Shown: positions 17,937 through 25,444 of the stretch, one piece after another
How the letters are laid out: each line of letters opens with the position of its first letter
Numbering within the stretch: the first letter of the stretch is position 1
Source of the DNA: Salegentibacter sp.
GTDB taxonomy: Bacteria; Bacteroidota; Bacteroidia; Flavobacteriales; Flavobacteriaceae
Direction of reading: 5' to 3'
Assembly (NCBI GenBank): GCA_017795085.1
Contig: CP051246.1
Coordinates: forward strand, 2,606,514-2,670,513
Length of the DNA stretch: 64,000 nt
The notes under the pieces: model-generated
What the model was told of the DNA's origin: nothing
The model's input: the letters and a program-made list of their open reading frames with translations, nothing else
The model's database searches: none
Position numbers and translations under genes: made by a program

Positions 17937-19145
17937 ATGTCACTCTCATTATCCCTTCTATTTTATATAAAAAAAAGTAAGGCAGATATATCTGGAAAGA
18001 CCAACATCTACCTTAGAATTACACTTGACGGACGGCGTTCAGAATTCAGCATCCACCGTAAGGTCCACATAAAAAGGTGGAACTCTAAAGCCCAACAGGC
18101 AATGGGTAATTCACCGGACTCTCAAAATATCAATCAACATTTGAGTATTATACGGAATAAAGTCTATTCCATTCAACAAAATTTCGAAAGAGAAAACGAG
18201 ATTTATAGAGCGACCGATATTAGAGATGTTTTACTTGGCAAAGACAAGACCCAAAAAATGTTACTCGAAATTTTTCAGGATCATAATGATGAAGTTGACA
18301 GTCTTATCGGTAAAGATTTTGCAGCAGGAACAGCTGAGCGATATCGCACCTGCAAAAAACATGTAACAGACTTTGTAAAAAAGAAATACCAGAAAAATGA
18401 TATACCTGTTGCCCAAGTAGATCATAAATTCATTACGGGTTTTGAATACTATCTCAAAACAACTCGTAAATGTGCACACAACTCAGCTATAAAGTACATT
18501 ACAAACTTCAAAAAAATTATTCGCATTGCACATGCAAATGATTGGATAGATAAAGATCCTTTCCTACATTGGAAAGGCAAGCTTAAAATCGTTGAGCGTG
18601 AGTTTCTAACTGAAAAAGAAATTCAAAAGATCATGGATAAAAACATTAAGAATGAGCGCCTGACTATAGTAAAGGACATGTTCCTTTTTTCTTGTTTTAC
18701 GGGTCTTGCTTATGCAGATGTCAAAAGCCTCACTGAAGAAAATATAATAATTGGAATTGATGGACGCCAATGGATAAAAACCAAAAGAACAAAGACAAAA
18801 GTTCGTACTAATATTCCTTTGCTTCCTTCTGCGGAATTTATTTTAGACAAATACTCTGAAGACATAGAAAACAGGAGAGGCCTCTTATTGCCTATTTTAA
18901 GTAATCAGAAAATGAACGCTTACCTAAAAGAAATTGCCGACATCTGTGAAATCAATAAAAACCTGACTTTTCATCTGGCACGACATACTTTTGCGACTAC
19001 CATAACACTTTCCAATGGCGTTCCTATTGAAAGTGTCAGTAAAATGCTTGGTCATAGTAATTTGCGCGCTACACAACATTACGCAAAAATTTTAGATAGG
19101 AAGGTAAGTTATGATATGGAAGAATTGAGGAAACGCTTTTCTTAA
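17937..19145 (+). CDS. Tyrosine recombinase (phage/conjugative-element integrase)
   Basis: A 402-residue site-specific integrase of the Bacteroidota mobile-element group. The N-terminus (SLLFYIKKSK...IYLRITLDGRRSEFSI) is the arm-binding domain, and residues 110-215 are the SAM-like core-binding domain. In the catalytic domain the motif HLARH gives His 346 and Arg 349, GHSN gives His 373, and HYAK carries nucleophile Tyr 382. The usual first Arg is Ala 258 (TGLAYADVKSL), as in many Bacteroidota integrases. It lies 240 bases from tRNA-Ser. No second copy of the tRNA 3' end was found by eye, so the element borders are unknown; it may be a remnant. Confidence 0.93.
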   Translation: MSLSLSLLFYIKKSKADISGKTNIYLRITLDGRRSEFSIHRKVHIKRWNSKAQQAMGNSPDSQNINQHLSIIRNKVYSIQQNFERENEIYRATDIRDVLLGKDKTQKMLLEIFQDHNDEVDSLIGKDFAAGTAERYRTCKKHVTDFVKKKYQKNDIPVAQVDHKFITGFEYYLKTTRKCAHNSAIKYITNFKKIIRIAHANDWIDKDPFLHWKGKLKIVEREFLTEKEIQKIMDKNIKNERLTIVKDMFLFSCFTGLAYADVKSLTEENIIIGIDGRQWIKTKRTKTKVRTNIPLLPSAEFILDKYSEDIENRRGLLLPILSNQKMNAYLKEIADICEINKNLTFHLARHTFATTITLSNGVPIESVSKMLGHSNLRATQHYAKILDRKVSYDMEELRKRFS

Positions 19146-19282
19146 CATACCTGAATATTCGATTATCGAAGCCTTTTCTTTTTTAAAATTAAATTATAGT
19201 TGGTATTTTGGTAAAGCTATCGACTTAACATCTATTCAATTTTCTCCAAAAACTATATAGTCGAAAGGTTATAAATAAAAAA

Positions 19283-19308
19283 AGAAGGTTGCTATTGCGC
19301 AACCTTCT
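19283..19308 (-). terminator. Intrinsic terminator of the SusCD-phosphodiesterase operon
   Basis: AGAAGGTTGC and GCAACCTTCT form a 10-base stem with a six-base loop. On the minus strand it is followed by a run of seven Ts, and it lies 33 bases downstream of the operon's last gene. Confidence 0.85.
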
Positions 19309-19340
19309 CTAAGTTATATTTAATTGTAAAAGTAACTATT

Positions 19341-20429
19341 CTATTTATTCAAAATAGGTAAAACTTTAGCTTCCGATTTGAAATTTAAATCTATAATTTT
19401 AGCAAGGGTTGGAGCAAATTGAGTAGTATAATATTGCTTATTTTCTTTGAGCTCACCAAGGTTTTTAATCTTATTCCCAAATGCAACAATCCAGGTCTGA
19501 TCGGCTCCCGGAATTGAATTACCATGGCCCCGCCAGGTATTATCCTTTTCTACTCCGGTTCCGCGACCATGGTCAGTAGTTATAAGAATGCTGGTTCTAC
19601 CTTTATAATATGGGTCCGAGTTTACATATTCCCAAACTTCCCTGATCATTTGATCTGTTTGATGAGCAGATTTCAAATAATGATCATATCGTCCATCATG
19701 GGCAAAGTCATCAGTTTCACCATACGCAATATACAGTATATCCGGCTTTTGATGTTTTAAGGCTTCCATAGCGTAATTATGTGTAAAGACATCAAACCTT
19801 ACACCACCCCATCGTTTTGGCGTCTGCTCCTGTATTTTATCTAAAAACAGGGCTTTTTTTGAAGGTTCTTTAGCTAAAGACTTTCGATATCCGGCATTCA
19901 CTGGAATTCCACTCCGTTCTTCATTGATGATATAAGGAAAAACATCCCAGCTCCCAAAGGCCAAAACCTTTCCGCGAAAATCGGCTGTATTATTAGCTAC
20001 TTCAAGCAGGGTTTTATTTGGATTATTAATTTTATCGTTGCTATTAATATTTTTATCATCAGCTTTTCCGGTTAAAATTTCATTATAACCAGGGTAAGAA
20101 AAAACCATAGTATTAGTGAGGTTTACTTTATTGCCTTTGTAGCGATTACCTAGCATTACTCCGTTTTTGGCTACATGGTTCCAGAAAAAAGGAAGTAATA
20201 TTTCTCTTCGTTCTTTTGCAGATGCTGCCCAAAACTGCTCTTTTAACTCATCTTTATTTTCAACAAACCGCTCATCATTGATCAAAAGGGAGTCCGCACC
20301 GCCAAATAATTCCTGCCAGCGCAAACCATCAAGTGTTATAATCACTAACTTTTCCTCTTTTTGGGCCTGTACCAGTTGCACGGTAAATAGCACAACAGCT
20401 AAAATTGATATTCTTAAAATTGTTTTCAT
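19341..20429 (-). CDS. Secreted alkaline phosphatase superfamily phosphodiesterase
   Basis: A 362-residue exported hydrolase with a signal peptide ending near QLVQAQ. It fits the type I phosphodiesterase/nucleotide pyrophosphatase group (PF01663): LVIITLDGLRWQELFGG carries the first metal Asp, the TNTMVFSYPGYNEILTG region carries the nucleophile Thr/Ser, DDFAHDGRYDHY and TTDHGRGTG carry the remaining metal ligands. The ATG at 20429 is preferred to a GTG 21 bases upstream, and it leaves an eight-base gap from the susD stop. It is the third gene of a SusC-SusD operon, so it probably processes a phosphate- or sulfate-substituted nutrient captured by that pair. The substrate is unknown. Confidence 0.87.
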   Translation of the reverse strand: MKTILRISILAVVLFTVQLVQAQKEEKLVIITLDGLRWQELFGGADSLLINDERFVENKDELKEQFWAASAKERREILLPFFWNHVAKNGVMLGNRYKGNKVNLTNTMVFSYPGYNEILTGKADDKNINSNDKINNPNKTLLEVANNTADFRGKVLAFGSWDVFPYIINEERSGIPVNAGYRKSLAKEPSKKALFLDKIQEQTPKRWGGVRFDVFTHNYAMEALKHQKPDILYIAYGETDDFAHDGRYDHYLKSAHQTDQMIREVWEYVNSDPYYKGRTSILITTDHGRGTGVEKDNTWRGHGNSIPGADQTWIVAFGNKIKNLGELKENKQYYTTQFAPTLAKIIDLNFKSEAKVLPILNK

Positions 20430-20437
20430 TGTATTTT

Positions 20438-21913
20438 TTAATTTAACCACCAGGGTGTTTGTCTAATTCCGTCATTTCCTCCAAACTGTGCATTGATCGC
20501 AGCTTCAAGATTCGATGTATTGTTATTATATTCGTCAGTTGGGTATACAAATCGCAACGGCGGAGTTTGACCAGAAGGATATTGAAATTCAGGAAATCCG
20601 GTCCTTAGATAATCATAATACTGCGTCCATCCACCCTGTAGAAAAGTTGGAATATACTTCTGTGTTAATATGACTCTTAATTGTTCTTCCCGGGAGCCCT
20701 GTAAATTTAGTTCCGGCTGATTTATATAGTTGTTAATGTCTTCTTCCGAAAGATATTGAGTATAGTCTTCGGCATAAGTGCTGTAAAATGATAGGTTCGC
20801 CGTAATAGCATTTTGAAAATGTGTGGAGGCTTCATTACTAATCCATCCTCTAACGGCGGCTTCGGCAAGAATAAATTCCACCTCCCAAAAGCTAAGTATA
20901 TTATGAGGCTCTGTGGTAGGATCGGTATAATACCTTGCATTCACTTTAGAAATATTTCCATTAGCTACCAAAGTCTCATTAATTACAGAATAATTTTCTG
21001 TTGGATCTCCGCCATTATAAGCCTCAAAATCATTAATTGGTAAGCCATCGGAAGCTGCAGATGCTGTTGGTTCTGCTACGATAAACAATCTCGGATCCTG
21101 CAATTCCTGTAGTAAATCAATATAAGTAGAAGACATAAACATACTGGAACCATAGCTACTGGAGTTGAATTCGGTGTATCGACTATCCTGTTGGTCAACA
21201 AATACCAACTGGGCGTTATCTGCTAAAGAATTTATCAGTATACCACGACTATATACTTCATTAAATTTATCGGCTATATTAATAGACCCTGCATTAGCTT
21301 TATTAGATAAGGTCATTAAGATCTTTAACTCATAAGAATTAATTAATTTTAACCACTGTTGTGCATCACCGCCATAAATGATATCACCTTCTATCATAAC
21401 CTCTTCCTCTATTAGTGATGCGGCTTCATCCAACTCAGTAATAATACCTTCAAAAACAGCTTCCTGAGGATCATAAATAGGTTGGTAAATATTTTCAGAT
21501 TCTCCAATAAGAGCTTCAGAATAGGGAATATCACCAAATCTAAGGGTTAGTTGATAGAAATAATATGCCCTAAAAAATTTTCCTATAGCCATATAATTTG
21601 GAATTCCAATACGTTCCGCTTCCTCTATCATTTTAGTGATCTGACGTAAATCATTAAAATCCTCAAAACTACCATTCCCCCATTTAAAATACTGATAATC
21701 GTTCTCTTCCCCAGTTTGAATAAGCATTCTGGAGGCATAAAGCGGACTCGTTCCCTGTACCTGAAAAGCTTCTGCTGAAATTTCGGTCAACAATAATTGG
21801 GGATGTGTCTCACTTACGTTATTCGGATTTTCGTTAAGCTCTTCTAAATTCTGACACCCATTGGACACAACACCAATCAGAACAATTGTAATACATATAA
21901 ATATCTTTTTCAT
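20438..21913 (-). CDS. SusD/RagB family outer-membrane lipoprotein
   Basis: This 491-residue SusD-like_2 protein acts as the lid and glycan- or peptide-binding partner of the adjacent SusC channel at the outer membrane. It has a lipoprotein signal with lipobox VSNGC, then NLEELNENPNNVSETHPQLLL. TPR-like helices include a FRAYYFYQLTLRFGDIPYSEAL segment, and the C-terminal region WEVEFILAEAAVRGW and GGWTQYYDYLRTGFPEF are typical. The ATG at 21913 places the signal sequence at residue 1; a longer frame from 21934 is unlikely. It lies 87 bases downstream of susC. Confidence 0.94.
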   Translation of the reverse strand: MKKIFICITIVLIGVVSNGCQNLEELNENPNNVSETHPQLLLTEISAEAFQVQGTSPLYASRMLIQTGEENDYQYFKWGNGSFEDFNDLRQITKMIEEAERIGIPNYMAIGKFFRAYYFYQLTLRFGDIPYSEALIGESENIYQPIYDPQEAVFEGIITELDEAASLIEEEVMIEGDIIYGGDAQQWLKLINSYELKILMTLSNKANAGSINIADKFNEVYSRGILINSLADNAQLVFVDQQDSRYTEFNSSSYGSSMFMSSTYIDLLQELQDPRLFIVAEPTASAASDGLPINDFEAYNGGDPTENYSVINETLVANGNISKVNARYYTDPTTEPHNILSFWEVEFILAEAAVRGWISNEASTHFQNAITANLSFYSTYAEDYTQYLSEEDINNYINQPELNLQGSREEQLRVILTQKYIPTFLQGGWTQYYDYLRTGFPEFQYPSGQTPPLRFVYPTDEYNNNTSNLEAAINAQFGGNDGIRQTPWWLN

Positions 21914-22000
21914 CTTTTTAAAATTACAGACCATATTATCTTTTTTATTATTAGAATTAATGATCGTTATTATTTAAATATTCGTTACGGACTACTACCT

Positions 22001-25000
22001 TTAAAATTTTAAATTTACCCCCATACCAAGATATCTTGATGATGGATCCTGAATGTTATTACTATCTCCATCTTCTATTTTATAATCTGGATCGGTGTAA
22101 TAATCACCTTTCTTAAGAATAAATAAATTGTAGCCGTTAAAGCTCAAATTAGCATCCTTAATCACCTCACTGTTTAATAAGTCAGTAAAATTATAGCTAA
22201 GACTGACACTTCTTAATTTTAAGTAAGTACGGTCAAAAACATTTGCAAATGTTTCGCTTTCCTCCTCTGTTACACGCGCTCGATAAGGATAATTTTGTGA
22301 CCAGGTTTGCCAGCTGATTGGGTTTGAATGTTCTTCAAAAACTCGTGTATCCGAAATAACATTCCCGTTTACATCCCTCACCAATTCACCACTCACAAGA
22401 TTAACACCTTCAGGAACATATACTGGCTCTCCCGCAGCATATTCCTCATCCCGATACTGTACAGATTTTGGATGCTTACCACCCCACCACATTTTCTCTA
22501 CAACCTGAGATCTCAAAACGCCTCCCCAAATACCGTCAACCGCAACATTTAAATTCCAGTTTTTGTAATTGAAGTCATTTACGAAGCCAAAAGACCAGTC
22601 AGGGTCAAAATGCCCTAAATAAGATAAGTAGGTATCTCTGGTTGGCAAACCGGTGGAAGCATTTAAAATAACCTCACCTTCAGAAGATTTCATCCATTCG
22701 ATCCCATAATAACTATCTATACGATCGTTTAAGGAAAGATTTCCATATTTATCTTCACCACTTGTTATTTCAGTAAGCCTGGTCACTCTTTTAGACCAGT
22801 TTAATAAACCGGACCATTTAAAAGAATCGTTTTGTATTGGTTTAAATCGTAAAGATAATTCCAGGCCGTTTGTAGTATATTCATTTCCATTTATTTTTCT
22901 GGAAGAAAACCCTGAAGCCTGAGAAATTGGCTGATCGATAATTTGATCGGTATCTACTGTGTTATAATAAGTTGCATCAAAAGCCAGGCGATTTTCTATA
23001 AACGAGGTATTGAAACCTAGTTCAAAAGATGTAGAAGTTTCCGGTTCTATATTAGGATTTATTATGTCCGATGGGTAAGTCAATTGTTGAGTGTTTGCAA
23101 AATTACCCGAACTGTTATAGTAAGCGGAAAGCTCATACGGATCAAGGTCACTGGAAACCCGGGCCCAGGAACTAAATAGTTTTACATATTCAATTGCATT
23201 CGGCAATTCGAAAATATTACTTAACAATACACTACCCGATAATGAGGGATAAAAATAGGAACGGTTTTCTTTGGGTAGCGTTGAGGACCAGTCATTTCTC
23301 GCCGACATCGTTAAGAAATAAGTATCTAATAATTCCAAATCCACAGTACCATAAACACTATTAATAGCCTTTTGCCAGAGGGTATTTTCTGCTCTTACAG
23401 GACCTGTAGAATTTCCCATATTATATACTCCCGGAACTGTTAATCCATCAGTTGCCGCAAATTCTTCCTGATATCTTCGGTAAAAGGTAGATGCACCTGC
23501 ATTTACTACAATCCCAAAATCTTCAGTAAATTCATTATCATAGGTAGCTAATACATCATAATCTACGTTTAACCTTCTTTTATTCCAGGTTTGATAAGAA
23601 CCTTCTCTTGGCGCGCTGTAATTAAAATAAGATTTCGGACTTTGCAAATCCTCGAAATTCTGTTTTAAAACCCCGGATCCCCTTAACTGTAACCTGAAAT
23701 GTTCATCGAATTCATAGGCAAGTTTTAACTGCCCATTCATTAAATCTGAATTATACTCCTTTTGATAATGCTCCGCTCCGAACCAGGGATTATTATACCA
23801 GGCATAATTCCAGTTTGCCTGTCGATAGCCTTCCAATCCGGGAACCCATTGATGGTTTCTAAGATCTTCCCCATTAACATCTTCCCCCATCCAGATAAGT
23901 AAGGTGTACATATGGCCACTTGGGTTATAACCATAATTGGGATAGTTTGGTGAATAAACTTTATTGTAGGAAAGCTTACTCGTTAAACTTAACCTATCTG
24001 ATAATTGTGTTAAGGATTTAAAACTTAAACCACCCTGCGATAAACTTGAGTTTGGTACACGATCACGATTGTGAGAGAAATTACCATTGAGACGATAATA
24101 TCCTTTTTCATTTTTCTGGCTAACAGTAAAATTAGTACTGGATATCACACTGGTTCTTAAAAAATCATCCAGGTTATCGTGCCGTACCCAGGGTAAAGGC
24201 TCTCTTGAATAACGGGAACGATCATCATACTGTGTTCCGGTAACACTCCCGTACCAGGGTATTGTTTCCCCGCTTTGATTATCTACAATCGGACTATTCC
24301 ATTGCGGGATTAATAAATCTTCATCAAATTTTGGCCCCCAAATCATATCCCCATCAGCGATACCTCCATCAGCACCATCCCAAAATTCATACTGCCCGTT
24401 GGAGCCATTTCCATATTCATGTTGTGTTTCAGGAAAAATGGCATAACCGGCTGAAATCATCCCATTTTGCGAAACCTCAATACTTAAACCATCTTCAGTA
24501 GCACTTTTTGTTGTGATTAAAATAGCACCGTTTCTACCACGTGAACCATATAAGGCCGATGCCGAAGTTCCTTTTAATACATTTACCGACGCAATATTAT
24601 TCTGTGGGATATCAAAAAAATCAGTTTCCACCGGAATACCATCAATAACTATCAATGGGCTTTTCCCCCGCAGGGAAAATGAGGGAGCCTGAAACATGCC
24701 CGGGGGGCTGCTCACCTGAAGTCCGGCAACTTTACCGGAAAATAAATTAGCCACATTGGACACCGGTAAATTTTCCAGATTATTGGTTTCAATTTCCTGG
24801 GTAGCGTATCCAATCTTCTTCTCCGCTTTGGTAATTCCTAACGCTGTTACCACTACCTGGTCTAAAGATTCTGTATTTACCTGGAGACTTACAGTAAATT
24901 CATTTTGATTATTTACCGCTACTTTTTGCTTTTTAAAACCTATATAAGAAAACACCAAGGTATCATTTTGAGCCGCAACTATCTCAAAATGCCCGTTAAA

Positions 25001-25162
25001 ATCAGTAACCGCCCCTATTTGGTTAGGTGTATTTAAACTTACATTTACCCCCGGTAAAGGGATACCATCCGTATCGGTAACAACACCAGATATTTCCTCC
25101 TGGGCTAACCCTATCTGGGCAAAACTAATTAATGCTAGTAATAGAAAATAAAAATTCCTCAT
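22001..25162 (-). CDS. SusC/RagA TonB-linked outer-membrane transporter
   Basis: This 1053-residue TonB-dependent channel imports an oligomeric nutrient together with the next-gene SusD. It has a signal peptide (FLLLALISFAQIGLAQ), a carboxypeptidase-regulatory-like domain at about residues 20-100 (GVVTDTDGIPLPGVNV), a plug domain with VLKGTSASALYGSRGRNGAILITT near residue 200, and a beta-barrel to the end. It lacks an STN domain, so it is not of the sigma/anti-sigma signalling type. The start at 25162 follows an AAAAAAGGATC ribosome-binding region and a nearby -7 box. Confidence 0.96.
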   Translation of the reverse strand: MRNFYFLLLALISFAQIGLAQEEISGVVTDTDGIPLPGVNVSLNTPNQIGAVTDFNGHFEIVAAQNDTLVFSYIGFKKQKVAVNNQNEFTVSLQVNTESLDQVVVTALGITKAEKKIGYATQEIETNNLENLPVSNVANLFSGKVAGLQVSSPPGMFQAPSFSLRGKSPLIVIDGIPVETDFFDIPQNNIASVNVLKGTSASALYGSRGRNGAILITTKSATEDGLSIEVSQNGMISAGYAIFPETQHEYGNGSNGQYEFWDGADGGIADGDMIWGPKFDEDLLIPQWNSPIVDNQSGETIPWYGSVTGTQYDDRSRYSREPLPWVRHDNLDDFLRTSVISSTNFTVSQKNEKGYYRLNGNFSHNRDRVPNSSLSQGGLSFKSLTQLSDRLSLTSKLSYNKVYSPNYPNYGYNPSGHMYTLLIWMGEDVNGEDLRNHQWVPGLEGYRQANWNYAWYNNPWFGAEHYQKEYNSDLMNGQLKLAYEFDEHFRLQLRGSGVLKQNFEDLQSPKSYFNYSAPREGSYQTWNKRRLNVDYDVLATYDNEFTEDFGIVVNAGASTFYRRYQEEFAATDGLTVPGVYNMGNSTGPVRAENTLWQKAINSVYGTVDLELLDTYFLTMSARNDWSSTLPKENRSYFYPSLSGSVLLSNIFELPNAIEYVKLFSSWARVSSDLDPYELSAYYNSSGNFANTQQLTYPSDIINPNIEPETSTSFELGFNTSFIENRLAFDATYYNTVDTDQIIDQPISQASGFSSRKINGNEYTTNGLELSLRFKPIQNDSFKWSGLLNWSKRVTRLTEITSGEDKYGNLSLNDRIDSYYGIEWMKSSEGEVILNASTGLPTRDTYLSYLGHFDPDWSFGFVNDFNYKNWNLNVAVDGIWGGVLRSQVVEKMWWGGKHPKSVQYRDEEYAAGEPVYVPEGVNLVSGELVRDVNGNVISDTRVFEEHSNPISWQTWSQNYPYRARVTEEESETFANVFDRTYLKLRSVSLSYNFTDLLNSEVIKDANLSFNGYNLFILKKGDYYTDPDYKIEDGDSNNIQDPSSRYLGMGVNLKF

Positions 25163-25183
25163 TGATCCTTTTTTAAGTTGAGG

Positions 25184-25191
25184 CAAAATTA
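25184..25191 (-). promoter_or_regulatory. -7 box (TAATTTTG) for the SusCD-phosphodiesterase operon
   Basis: On the minus strand TAATTTTG matches TAnnTTTG and lies 21 bases upstream of the susC ATG. The remaining bases up to dnaE2 (25192-25444) are AT-rich and show no gene. Confidence 0.5.
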
Positions 25192-25444
25192 TACGAGCAG
25201 AAATGTATTAGTATTATGCTATACTTAGGATATTTTTAAGAATAGGTAAAACCTTTTAAGAACTTAAAAACCTTAATACCTTAATTTTCAAAGTATTTAA
25301 AAAAAAGCAGAATTTTTCTTTAGACAAATTTAACCTTGAAATGAAGTTTTGATATTTTTAATTTAATTCATTTTCCTAATAAGAGAGATTATTTTAAAAA
25401 TCTAAAAACTTTATAAAATAAATTAGGACTAATTAAAATATACC

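Noticed and set aside
17937..19145. The tyrosine recombinase as the integrase of the cassette array
   Set aside because: Its sequence style (Bacteroidota mobile-element type, Ala 258 in place of the first Arg, no IntI-specific insert visible) and its position beside tRNA-Ser, 38 kb from the array, argue against an integron integrase.
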